Source of the DNA: Pseudobdellovibrionaceae bacterium
GTDB taxonomy: Bacteria > Bdellovibrionota > Bdellovibrionia > Bdellovibrionales > UBA1609
Direction of reading: 5' to 3'
Length of the DNA: 33,483 nucleotides
NCBI GenBank assembly: GCA_015163855.1
Contig: JAAOIK010000041.1
Location: 1-33,483, forward strand
Part shown: piece by piece, positions 16,988-24,201 of the stretch
How the letters are laid out: every line of letters starts with the position of its first letter
How positions within the stretch are numbered: the first letter of the stretch is position 1
Position numbers and translations under genes: made by a program
Notes under the pieces: model-generated
Databases searched by the model: none
Told to the model about the DNA's origin: nothing
What the model saw: the letters and a program-made list of their open reading frames with translations, nothing else

Positions 16988-17287
16988 CTAATAATCAATA
17001 ATTGTGTTGTCGCCTATTATATAAATAATTTTATGAGAAGAGTTGTAGGCTTGTTTTTCTTTACCCGAAATTCCACCTTGAATTTTTGAAAACAAAGCAA
17101 CATATTTGGTTTTTTTTAAAACCAAACGCTCTGTTAAGGTTTGTACTTGATTAGCCGTTTTTAAAACCTGATAACCTAATAAACGAATTTGCATTTTTAC
17201 AAAAACAAAAGATAAAATTAAAATAAAAAAAATAAACAAACTAAAGATATGCTGCCTGTGAGTTTCTGATAAATTTAATTTAGACAT
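16988..17287 (-). CDS. ftsL: Cell division protein FtsL
   Basis: A 99-residue bitopic protein: a short cytoplasmic end, one membrane helix (~residues 15-33), then a periplasmic coiled coil rich in Leu/Val (LLGYQVLKTANQVQTLTERL). Size, topology and position between rsmH and ftsI identify it as FtsL, which scaffolds FtsB/FtsQ and activates FtsWI. Sequence identity in this family is low, so the call rests on context. ATG 17287 is chosen; an in-frame TTG at 17329, 5 nt after rsmH, would add 14 residues. Neither has a good Shine-Dalgarno sequence. Confidence 0.8.
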   Translation of the reverse strand: MSKLNLSETHRQHIFSLFIFFILILSFVFVKMQIRLLGYQVLKTANQVQTLTERLVLKKTKYVALFSKIQGGISGKEKQAYNSSHKIIYIIGDNTIIDY

Positions 17288-17334
17288 AGCGCTTAATATA
17301 AGTGTATGTTTTCTTAAGCTAGCACGCAAGAAGC

Positions 17335-18234
17335 TTATAAAGCTTTTTCAAAAACACGAAGCTTTGCACTCCTTGACCTTGGGTTAATTTTTTTTTCAGC
17401 ATCAGAAGCTTTAACAATTTTTTTCGTTAAAATATTTCCCTTATCTTTTAAAGCTTTAAATAAATGCTTTACTATGCGGTCTTCCAAAGAATGAAAACTT
17501 AAAACAATTAATCGCCCCCCTGGACATAAATAATCCACAAAAGCCTCTAGACTTTCTTTTAAACCACTTAATTCGCCATTAACCTCCATGCGTAAGGCCA
17601 TAAAATACTTGGTAGCCGGGTGAAAAGACTTTTTTTGCCAAGAGTCCACCCTTTCTATTAACTGAGCCAGCGACAAAGTATCGTTAAATAATTGGTGTTT
17701 TCTATCCTCTACAATAGCCCTAACTACTCTATAGGGCCGAAAAACCTCTCCATTTTTTTGAAATAACTCAATCAGCTTTTCTTCACTCCAAGTATTAATG
17801 ATATCGGCTGCAGTTAACTCTTGGTTTTGATCCATTCTCATATCCAAAGGGCCTTTTTTATAAAAACTAAAACCACGCTCTGGTTTATCTAGTTGAGGAG
17901 AGCTCACTCCTAAATCCACTAAAATATGAGAGCAGGCCGTTTCTGAAAGCCGACTAAAGTCTTGAGCGCTAATGTCTTTAAAATTTTTATAAATAAAATC
18001 TAAGCGCTTTTCTTGCAAAAAAGACGCTAAATGCGCTTTTCCATATTTAATGGCTTCTTTGTCTCGGTCACAGGCTAAAACCTTTAAATCCTTAAAATAA
18101 TCTAAATAGTATTGCGTGTGCCCCCCTCTTCCAAAAGTAGCATCTAATAAAAAACTAGCAGAAACACTAGACTCTTTAATAAAATCTAATATTTCTTGCT
18201 TCATAATAGGAATGTGACCCTGATTTTGTGGCAT
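17335..18234 (-). CDS. rsmH: 16S rRNA (cytosine(1402)-N4)-methyltransferase RsmH (MraW)
   Basis: 299 residues from the ATG at 18234. The N-terminus GHIPIMKQEILDFI is typical, followed by the SAM-binding LDATFGRGGHTQYYL, CDRD, ILVDLGVSSPQLD, ERGFSF, GPLDMRMD, the substrate motif ALRMEVNGEL, and the C-terminal LIVLSFHSLEDRIVKHLF and NPRSRSAKLRVFEK. RsmH methylates C1402 of 16S rRNA at the P site. It heads the dcw block here. The mraZ regulator that usually precedes it is absent, and the upstream gene is a divergent zinc-ribbon gene. An alternative ATG at 18252 would add six residues. Confidence 0.97.
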   Translation of the reverse strand: MPQNQGHIPIMKQEILDFIKESSVSASFLLDATFGRGGHTQYYLDYFKDLKVLACDRDKEAIKYGKAHLASFLQEKRLDFIYKNFKDISAQDFSRLSETACSHILVDLGVSSPQLDKPERGFSFYKKGPLDMRMDQNQELTAADIINTWSEEKLIELFQKNGEVFRPYRVVRAIVEDRKHQLFNDTLSLAQLIERVDSWQKKSFHPATKYFMALRMEVNGELSGLKESLEAFVDYLCPGGRLIVLSFHSLEDRIVKHLFKALKDKGNILTKKIVKASDAEKKINPRSRSAKLRVFEKAL

Positions 18235-18317
18235 AAAAACACAATAACACATTAAAATAGAGATTTACACTTGATAAATAAGAGCAAAATGCTACTGTAT
18301 TGACACAGAGCGTTTTT

Positions 18318-19088
18318 ATGAATATTTCCTGTCCAAAATGTCGGTTTTCTCAACCCAAAGATCAATACTGTGCGCAGTGTGGAATAGACATGTCTCGGTA
18401 TGCTGTAAAATCCTCCACCAAACTAAAAAAGTTTTTCATTAATGCAGGCATACCTTTAGGTTTAGTTGTTCTTGGAGCTATCCTTACCTACACCAAAAAA
18501 AACCAATGCCCGCCTTTATGTAAAAATAATCCAACCACACTAACTGCCAGCCCTGCCCATACTGTTTTATTAAAAACACCTGTAAAAATAACTCGTAAAA
18601 AAATACTAAAGGCAGCACCTCCCATAAAAAGAAGAGTGTCTTCGGTTAAAGCCAAAAATATAACCCCCGTTGCTACCACAGAAAAAATAACACCCTCGTT
18701 AAAAAAAACTTCTGCTAGTTTAAATAAAAACAGTTTTAAAGTAGAGGCCCACTTAGTACGATTTTCTAAAAGCTTAACCGATCTAGTACAAGAAACCTCC
18801 TCTTTACAGTTTATTTCTATTAATGATGTTCATTTAAAAAGTGTATTTTTAGAAAACACAGAAATTTTAAATGTTTTTAATGAAAAAAATATTAAAGAAG
18901 CTATAAACGCCTTACCTAGCCTTGGCCCACTCTCTAAAGGCTTAAAGCTTATTGTTTTAAACGGACATATAAAACAACCCGAAGCAAATTTAAAATTATT
19001 TTTAGAGGCGATAAATTTAAACTTAGAGAATTTAGAAAATAGCCAAGACTCTCAAAGTTTTATTGCCATTTTACTGAATATACACTAA
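18318..19088 (+). CDS. Zinc-ribbon single-pass membrane protein of unknown function
   Basis: 256 residues. Cys5, Cys8, Cys18 and Cys21 (CPKC...CAQC) form an N-terminal zinc ribbon. A membrane helix follows at ~40-58 (after a KLKKF positive cluster), then two more cysteines, a Lys/Thr/Pro/Ala-rich linker, and a ~120-residue C-terminal domain predicted to be periplasmic. I do not recognise that domain. A zinc ribbon tethered to the membrane with an extracytoplasmic domain suggests a regulator or assembly factor, but no function should be assigned. The start is ATG 18318; an in-frame TTG at 18300 is less likely. It is divergent from rsmH and 33 nt before hpt. Confidence 0.7.
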   Translation: MNISCPKCRFSQPKDQYCAQCGIDMSRYAVKSSTKLKKFFINAGIPLGLVVLGAILTYTKKNQCPPLCKNNPTTLTASPAHTVLLKTPVKITRKKILKAAPPIKRRVSSVKAKNITPVATTEKITPSLKKTSASLNKNSFKVEAHLVRFSKSLTDLVQETSSLQFISINDVHLKSVFLENTEILNVFNEKNIKEAINALPSLGPLSKGLKLIVLNGHIKQPEANLKLFLEAINLNLENLENSQDSQSFIAILLNIH

Positions 19089-19121
19089 TCTTAATCCTAT
19101 CAATATAAAAAAGGATATTTA

Positions 19122-19655
19122 GTGAGTTCTAAAACCCAATTTTCTACACTATATTCTGCCGAACAAATACAAAAAAAAGTAAAAGAGCTAGGCGCTAAAA
19201 TTACCAAAGATTTTAAAGGAAAGGCTCCCGAAATGCTTTGCATTTTAAAAGGGGCTAGCTTTTTTTATGCAGACTTAATTAGAGAAATTAACCTTCCCCT
19301 TTCTTGTAATTTTTTTGGTATTTCTAGTTACTCAGGAACAAAATCTACTGGTAATGTTAAAATTACTTTAGATTTAATTTCTTCTATTAAAGACAAAGAT
19401 GTTATTATTGTCGAAGACATTGTAGACACTGGCTTAAGCTTAGAATTTATTATAAATTATATAAACTCTAAAAAGCCCAAAAGCATAACAGTAGTTTCGC
19501 TATTGTATAAACCCAAACAGCTAAAAGTAAAAAATATTCGTGTCGACTACCACGCTTTTGAAATAGACAATCAATTTGTTGTGGGCTACGGATTAGATTA
19601 TGATGAAGCTTGGCGCGAACTTCCTTTTATCGCGCAAATGAATAACTTTAATTAG
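19122..19655 (+). CDS. hpt: Hypoxanthine phosphoribosyltransferase
   Basis: A 177-residue type I phosphoribosyltransferase. The PRPP-binding loop is VIIVEDIVDTGLSL, with the upstream CILKGASFFYADLIREI and the flexible loop GISSYSGTKSTGNVKI, and LLYKPKQL and VGYGLDYDE near the end. These are the family's standard blocks. It salvages hypoxanthine and guanine to IMP and GMP. The start is a GTG at 19122 supported by AAGGA about 7 nt upstream. The stop overlaps the folD stop by 4 nt (convergent). Confidence 0.95.
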   Translation: MSSKTQFSTLYSAEQIQKKVKELGAKITKDFKGKAPEMLCILKGASFFYADLIREINLPLSCNFFGISSYSGTKSTGNVKITLDLISSIKDKDVIIVEDIVDTGLSLEFIINYINSKKPKSITVVSLLYKPKQLKVKNIRVDYHAFEIDNQFVVGYGLDYDEAWRELPFIAQMNNFN

Positions 19656-20485
19656 TGGTCTGCAAGCTGCTGTAACTTTACTAAATTTTCCATTAAAGTT
19701 TGAATGGTCATAGGGCCTACACCTCCAGGAACTGGACTATAAGCCTTTAACACATTTTCTAAACCCTGTGGGCATACATCTCCATATAACTTATCTCCCT
19801 CGCGACTAATTCCCACATCTATAACCACTGCATTTTTTTTAAAAGCCGTTTTATCTAACAAATGCTTTTTTCCCACAGACACAACCACTATATCGGCCTG
19901 CTGTACAAGGTGTTTTAAGTCAGAGGTTTGCGAGTGACACAAACTAACCGTTGCCCCTTGTTGTTGTAATAAAATCGAAGTGGGCAAGCCTACAATTAAA
20001 CTCCTACCTACAATAACAACATGGGCTCCCTTAATGGAAAAATTATATGCCTTTAAAAGGTTGCAAATACCCTGCGCAGTACAAGGGGCTATGGTATGAG
20101 CCTTTTGCAAAAGTAAACCCATATTTTTTGCACTTACCCCGTCTACATCTTTTTTAGAAGAAATGGCATTAATTAAACCTAAAGCATTTAAATGTTTAGG
20201 AATGGGTAATTGCAACAAAATGCCCGTAACTGTATTATCTTTATTAAGCTTTTCAATTAGCTGTAACACTTGTTTTTGTGTACTATCTTCGCCTAAATAT
20301 AAAATATCACAAGTAAAGCCCAATTTTTCACAAGCTTCTTTTTTTTTGCTGACATAAATTTGACTAGCAAAGTCCTTCCCTATAAGAATGCCTGCTAATT
20401 TTGGTTTTTTTACCAAAGAACTCACTTGTGTTTTTAAATGTAAGAACCGTTGTTGAGCCAGCTCTTTTCCGTTAAGTAAAACCAT
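19652..20485 (-). CDS. folD: Methylene-tetrahydrofolate dehydrogenase/cyclohydrolase FolD
   Basis: 277 residues, normal length. Catalytic Tyr44 and Lys48 lie in SQIYVSKKKEACEKLGF. The family signatures GILLQLPIPKHLN and PGGVGPMTIQTLMEN are present, with DVDGVSAKNMG and the NADP-binding VVIVGRSLIVGLPTSILL between them. It interconverts 5,10-methylene-, methenyl- and 10-formyl-THF for one-carbon supply, so it pairs functionally with the neighbouring purine salvage gene. It is convergent with hpt (4-nt overlap) and divergent from the small gene at 20528. Confidence 0.97.
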   Translation of the reverse strand: MVLLNGKELAQQRFLHLKTQVSSLVKKPKLAGILIGKDFASQIYVSKKKEACEKLGFTCDILYLGEDSTQKQVLQLIEKLNKDNTVTGILLQLPIPKHLNALGLINAISSKKDVDGVSAKNMGLLLQKAHTIAPCTAQGICNLLKAYNFSIKGAHVVIVGRSLIVGLPTSILLQQQGATVSLCHSQTSDLKHLVQQADIVVVSVGKKHLLDKTAFKKNAVVIDVGISREGDKLYGDVCPQGLENVLKAYSPVPGGVGPMTIQTLMENLVKLQQLADH

Positions 20486-20527
20486 ATTTGCCTTGACCTA
20501 TAAAACTAGAATTGTTAAATATTTTGT

Positions 20528-20719
20528 ATGAATAATAGCGTACATCTTTCCGAAGATCAAACCTGCATAGAATTTGAAAAAGACAGTTCTTCTCCTGCAA
20601 CTTTAGCTAAATTTAAAAAAGCAGCCGAAGTGCATAGTTTTTTTGCTTTTATTCAAAAGTACCAGCTAAGCGATATCGCTATCAAAATTTTACAAAAAAT
20701 ACTAAAAACAAAAAAGTAA
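20528..20719 (+). CDS. Small hypothetical protein
   Basis: 63 residues, no signal peptide or membrane helix. The N-terminal half is acidic and the C-terminal half is basic, with two likely amphipathic helices (AKFKKAAEVHSFFAFIQKYQL and SDIAIKILQKILKTKK). I do not recognise it. It starts 42 nt from the divergent folD start with no visible Shine-Dalgarno sequence, and is followed by about 100 nt of structured sequence before the pilin gene. It could be a small regulator of the pilus block or a chance open frame. Confidence 0.45.
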   Translation: MNNSVHLSEDQTCIEFEKDSSSPATLAKFKKAAEVHSFFAFIQKYQLSDIAIKILQKILKTKK

Positions 20720-20768
20720 ATAATCCGCTTCTTTTCGGACAGTTTTTTGTAAAAAAGTGCTTTTTGCC

Positions 20769-20788
20769 TAAATAAAATATTTTATTTA
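20769..20788. promoter_or_regulatory. Perfect 20-bp palindrome upstream of the Flp pilin gene
   Basis: The half-site TAAATAAAAT is followed directly by its exact complement, giving a gapless palindrome about 31-50 nt before the pilin start codon. It consists only of A and T, so chance is more likely than for mixed sequence, but 20 bp is long. It is a candidate operator for the pilus operon. Confidence 0.45.
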
Positions 20789-20795
20789 TTGCACT

Positions 20796-20813
20796 CTCCT
20801 TAAAAAAAAGGAG
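20796..20813 (+). promoter_or_regulatory. Hairpin that would sequester the Flp pilin ribosome-binding site
   Basis: CTCCTT (20796-20801) and AAGGAG (20808-20813) are exact complements separated by AAAAAA. The second arm is the Shine-Dalgarno sequence of the pilin gene, 6 nt before its ATG. If formed, the stem would hide the ribosome-binding site, so it could act as a switch (temperature, protein or RNA controlled). Confidence 0.5.
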
Positions 20814-20819
20814 TAAATA

Positions 20820-21188
20820 ATGTCTGTTTTTAAATATTGGTTTCTTACCTATTCACGCAAACGCAAAGGTTTGCATACAAAGTTAAAGTTTAATTCTCAA
20901 CTTAACTCTCTTCATCTTAAAAAAAAATTACTATCTAATTCTTTGATTATAACCAGCCCTAAGGGGCAAGGGCTTATCGAATACCTTATTATTGTGGGCA
21001 TTATGGCCGTGGCCAGCCTTGGTGCTATTCGCTTACTTAACAAAACAGTAAATAGTAATTTTACTAACATTATTTACTCCCTACAGGGAAAAAGAAAAAA
21101 AGCAAAAATGGAAGCCCCTAAAGAAGGTTTGTACAAAAAAAAAGATTTTAATACTTTTATGAACGGAGCCGCCTCTACAGAAAAATAA
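20820..21188 (+). CDS. Flp-type (type IVb) pilin
   Basis: A 122-residue protein with a type IV prepilin motif at ~48-56: PKGQGLIEY, where cleavage after Gly would leave a mature N-terminus with Glu5 and Tyr6, as in Flp pilins. A hydrophobic helix follows (LIIVGIMAVASLGAIRLL). The mature part is ~73 residues and ends in a basic, then Gly/Ala/Thr-rich region. The leader before the cleavage site is ~49 residues, much longer than the usual 10-25, and strongly basic. This should be the major pilin of the Tad apparatus. It has the best ribosome-binding site of the block (AAGGAG), fitting high expression. Confidence 0.8.
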   Translation: MSVFKYWFLTYSRKRKGLHTKLKFNSQLNSLHLKKKLLSNSLIITSPKGQGLIEYLIIVGIMAVASLGAIRLLNKTVNSNFTNIIYSLQGKRKKAKMEAPKEGLYKKKDFNTFMNGAASTEK

Positions 21189-21192
21189 TATT

Positions 21193-21594
21193 ATGAATAT
21201 GCTTTTTTATTTTTTATTAAAAAAAACTTTACTTCAATCTAAAGGGCAAGCTTTAGTAGAATTTACTATTAGCAATCTTTTGTTTATAAGCCTTGTAAGC
21301 CTAGGTTCTTTACTTATTTACATTAGCTTTTTAAAGTACTTTAATCACACTGCTATTTACAATGCTACACTTTGCGTAGCCAAACAGCAGCCCATTTTAC
21401 TATGTAAGCATAATTTAAAAAAAAATATTCAATCCACCCTGCTATTTGGAAAATTAAACCAACTAAGCCTTAAAAAAAAATACAAAACTATCACCGGGTC
21501 TGCAAGGTGGACGGTAGCCCAATGGCAATTTCAAAAAAAGATTGCACTTAATACTGTTTCTTTAACCAAACACCTTCCAACAATAAAAGAGTAA
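21193..21594 (+). CDS. TadE-like minor pilin
   Basis: 133 residues. The prepilin motif KGQALVEFTISNLLF lies at ~16-30, with Glu at +5 of the predicted mature protein, then a long hydrophobic helix. TadE-like pseudopilins carry this GQALVEF form. The remaining ~85 residues are basic and contain two cysteines (CVAKQQPILLC). It starts 4 nt after the Flp gene stop, so they are cotranscribed. The name rests on motif, size and order; it may instead be TadF-like. Confidence 0.7.
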   Translation: MNMLFYFLLKKTLLQSKGQALVEFTISNLLFISLVSLGSLLIYISFLKYFNHTAIYNATLCVAKQQPILLCKHNLKKNIQSTLLFGKLNQLSLKKKYKTITGSARWTVAQWQFQKKIALNTVSLTKHLPTIKE

Positions 21595-21596
21595 TT

Positions 21597-22268
21597 ATGG
21601 GTATTGTATTATTTTTATCTTTTTTTCCAGTACTATTAAGCTTATGCCTAGGCTTTAATGTAAGCAGTCAAATTATTTACTACAAGCAAAAAGCGCAATA
21701 CATTTGCCAAAGGTATCATTTGGCTCATCAAAAACAGTTGCAAAAAAAAATAGCTCGGCTTTTACAACTTAATTTAAAAGCTAAAAAAATGCGTATTCAA
21801 CTTAAGCATGCAAAGCAGTCTTTAAAAATAGCTAAACTAAGCATGATTCCTCCAATTATTGCCACAGCGCAAAGTTTTTTAGCTTTTGTTTTAGCAAAAC
21901 AATTGGTTTTATTTACTAAACAAAAAAATATTTTATATTCGGCTATAAAACTATCTAATAAGGCAAAAAAACAATTAAAAAAACGCTTAAACCAAGCTTT
22001 TGATAAAAATAACATAAAAGATTATTCTTATAAACAAGTGGGCTTAGCCGTTTACCCTAAGCCCCTTCTGTCTTTTAGTCCTAGCTACTACCTTATGCCT
22101 GCCTTTAGTTATGCTCAAGGCAGTTACACTTTTTTTTATTTAAATATAAAAAATTTATTGCCTCCTTTGTTGCAAAGCCTTTTGCCCAATAGCCAATTAT
22201 TTAAAATAAAATGCTCTGCAACTTTAATGAAAAAAAAGAAAATAGAATTAACCCTATGGCAATACTAA
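21597..22268 (+). CDS. TadG-like pilus assembly protein
   Basis: 223 residues. The N-terminal hydrophobic helix begins at once (MGIVLFLSFFPVLLSLCLGFNVSSQ), resembling the TadE/TadG-family N-terminal segment but without a clear cleavage motif. It is followed by a very basic helical region, a second hydrophobic stretch (~75-100), more basic helices and a C-terminal domain. It starts 2 nt after the TadE-like gene. The context points to a Tad minor component; sequence support alone is weak. Confidence 0.55.
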   Translation: MGIVLFLSFFPVLLSLCLGFNVSSQIIYYKQKAQYICQRYHLAHQKQLQKKIARLLQLNLKAKKMRIQLKHAKQSLKIAKLSMIPPIIATAQSFLAFVLAKQLVLFTKQKNILYSAIKLSNKAKKQLKKRLNQAFDKNNIKDYSYKQVGLAVYPKPLLSFSPSYYLMPAFSYAQGSYTFFYLNIKNLLPPLLQSLLPNSQLFKIKCSATLMKKKKIELTLWQY

Positions 22269-22280
22269 AGTAAAATACCA

Positions 22281-22451
22281 ATGAAAAAGTACAATTTTAC
22301 ACCTTATAAAAAGCAAAGGGGGCAAATATTAATCGAAACATTAATAAGCCTTATTAGCTTAATCACTTTAATACTTTTAAGTGTTAAAGGAATAAAAAAT
22401 GCTTATCAATTAAAGAAAAAATACCAGCATAGTATTTATGAAAAAAAATAA
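22281..22451 (+). CDS. 56-residue prepilin-like protein
   Basis: Reading from ATG 22281 gives 56 codons to TAA at 22449-22451. It starts with a short basic leader (MKKYNFTPYKKQRG), then a predicted cleavage after Gly14 with mature start QILIET (Glu at +5), then a hydrophobic helix (LISLISLITLILLSV) and a short basic tail (KKKYQHSIYEKK). This is a textbook class III prepilin N-terminus with almost no globular domain. It lies 12 nt after the TadG-like gene and 31 nt before the CpaB-like gene, on the same strand. It may be a minor pilin that primes or caps the pilus. Confidence 0.75.
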   Translation: MKKYNFTPYKKQRGQILIETLISLISLITLILLSVKGIKNAYQLKKKYQHSIYEKK

Positions 22452-22482
22452 TAACTTAATTATTTAAAAGAGGTTAAAAATT

Positions 22483-23025
22483 ATGTGTAAAGTAAAAAAA
22501 ATAATAAGCGTATTATTACAATACAAAAATCATGGTGCTAAGTATTTAGAGCAGCTAGCACAAATGAGCTTAAAAAAACAATTATCTTTAGCCTTTCTTT
22601 TTTCTTTATGCTCTTTATTGTTTTTTCAAAAAGGTCAAAACCAAAAATTGTTATCCCAACCAAAAAATACCAAAAAATCGTGGAATATGAGCACTTTTAT
22701 CCCCGAAGGCTTTGTGCTTATTCCCATTACATTGCTTAATACAGAAAGCCTTAATGGCTTAATTGGAAAATGGGGGTGGGTTAGTTTGTACTCTAGCTTA
22801 ATGGGAGAAAACAAAAAGCCCATTGTGTCATCTATACGAATAATCAGAAGCCCTAAAAACCCCAACCAATTTGCTGTATTAGCTCCAGAAAATAAATCTT
22901 CATTAATTTTAGCCCATACAGCTCCCTTAATTGCTGTAATACAAAGCGAAAAAGCAAGAAGCAAGACCACTCGCTTTAATACTAAACCTATTATTAAAAA
23001 AAATAAAATTTTTATTGAAGATTAA
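22483..23025 (+). CDS. CpaB/RcpC-like pilus assembly protein
   Basis: 180 residues. A membrane anchor lies at ~34-48 after a basic N-terminus, followed by a periplasmic domain containing STFIPEGFVLIPITLLN and GKWGWVSLYS. The 'IPEGfvlvpI' phrase and spacing resemble CpaB/RcpC, which sits in the periplasm next to the secretin and helps stabilise it. The protein is shorter than typical CpaB (~250-300). The ribosome-binding site AGAGG precedes the ATG. I call it CpaB-like from motif plus locus. Confidence 0.55.
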   Translation: MCKVKKIISVLLQYKNHGAKYLEQLAQMSLKKQLSLAFLFSLCSLLFFQKGQNQKLLSQPKNTKKSWNMSTFIPEGFVLIPITLLNTESLNGLIGKWGWVSLYSSLMGENKKPIVSSIRIIRSPKNPNQFAVLAPENKSSLILAHTAPLIAVIQSEKARSKTTRFNTKPIIKKNKIFIED

Positions 23026-23064
23026 TACTTAATAATAAATAATAACTAACCAAAGGTGATTTTA

Positions 23065-24201
23065 ATGTATAGTAAAATTTTTAATAAAAAATATAAATCC
23101 AAACCACCATACTTTATGGTCATTTTGCAAGTGCTTTTAGTTATACATATTAACTTTTTAACTATCCCCTACTCTTTGGCTGCAAAAAAAAACATAGGTG
23201 AAAATACTAAACCTTTAATTTTAGCTAATTCTGCCTTAGAAGAAAATTACCAAAGCTTTTTGCATTTTTCTCAATCTTACCACTCGTTTATTAACGAATA
23301 CTTAAAAAATCAACAGCTAAATACCAAGGTGCTAAAAAATCAATTTAAAACGGCACAAGATTTTTATTTTCAAGGAAAAATGGAATTAGCTAAAAAACAA
23401 TTTACTACTATTGTAAAACAAAAGTGGAATAACGACTGGACAGCGCAGCAAAAAAATTGGATTTACTTTTCTTTTTTAAGATTATCTCAAATTACTAATA
23501 ATTTATATAAAAAACAAACTTTACTAAAAGAAGCTATTGCTTTTGCTCCCGAAAAAAAGCCTAACCCTAAAGTTTTTGATCCTCCTTTTTTAAAAAAATA
23601 TAAAAAATTATATGCAAATACAAATTGGTTTTATATTACCGATTATTTAAAACTACAGAAATATGAAAAAATTATAATTAATGGCAAAGTATTTACTATT
23701 AATCCCAATATCAAAATACCCATAACCGCCTCGCAACCCTTTCGAGTAAGTCTTTTATCAAACAAAAGTGCAATATACTCCACAGTAATGAATTATGTTT
23801 CTTTTTCTTCTAAAGACTTTATACCAATCCCTTTGGTTACTGGAACTTGTGAAAATTTTAAAAATTATAGTAAGCCTTTGTATTCCATTTTTTTTACAAA
23901 CACTTGTATTAAAAACAGTCAAAAATTAGCGGCTAACTTTGCAACTAACTCGGTAACCAAAACCAAAGCCGAAGCCAAAACTAAAACCGAAGCCAAAGCC
24001 GAAACCGAAGCCAAAACTAAAACACCTCTTTCTTTATTTTTAAAACAAAGTTTAGCTCCTTTAAAAAAGAAAAAAGAAGAATTTAAGACTACAAAAAAAC
24101 AAATGTGGTTTTTAATGGCTGTAGCCGCTATTGCCTCTGTATTTATAGCTTCTCAATTTATTCAAAAACCCAGAACCCATAAAGAAGGTTTTGATGATTA
24201 A
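23065..24201 (+). CDS. Tad-locus periplasmic protein with repeat linker and C-terminal membrane helix
   Basis: 378 residues from ATG 23065, preceded by AAAGG. There is an N-terminal signal or anchor (VILQVLLVIHINFLTIPYSLAA), then a helical region with one TPR-like stretch (FYFQGKMELAKKQF). A beta-rich part follows (KIIINGKVFTINPNIKIPI, RVSLLSNKSAIYS), resembling a PEGA-like fold. Next come a Lys/Thr/Glu/Ala repeat linker and a C-terminal membrane helix (MWFLMAVAAIASVFIASQF). The two cysteines in the domain may pair. No established Tad name applies; it could support secretin or platform assembly. It overlaps the convergent amidohydrolase gene by 4 nt. Confidence 0.6.
   Translation: MYSKIFNKKYKSKPPYFMVILQVLLVIHINFLTIPYSLAAKKNIGENTKPLILANSALEENYQSFLHFSQSYHSFINEYLKNQQLNTKVLKNQFKTAQDFYFQGKMELAKKQFTTIVKQKWNNDWTAQQKNWIYFSFLRLSQITNNLYKKQTLLKEAIAFAPEKKPNPKVFDPPFLKKYKKLYANTNWFYITDYLKLQKYEKIIINGKVFTINPNIKIPITASQPFRVSLLSNKSAIYSTVMNYVSFSSKDFIPIPLVTGTCENFKNYSKPLYSIFFTNTCIKNSQKLAANFATNSVTKTKAEAKTKTEAKAETEAKTKTPLSLFLKQSLAPLKKKKEEFKTTKKQMWFLMAVAAIASVFIASQFIQKPRTHKEGFDD
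23958..24023 (+). repeat. Short tandem repeats encoding a Lys/Thr/Glu/Ala linker
   Basis: Units based on RCCRAA repeat here. The 17-mer GAAGCCAAAACTAAAAC occurs at 23971-23987 and again at 24007-24023, a 36-nt period. It encodes alternating Thr-Lys-Ala-Glu units just before the last membrane helix. Length changes in multiples of three would only alter the linker. Confidence 0.7.

Noticed and set aside
20723-20748. TCCG/CGGA stem with a T-run after the 63-residue gene
   Set aside because: A 4-bp stem with an 8-nt loop is too weak to call a terminator.
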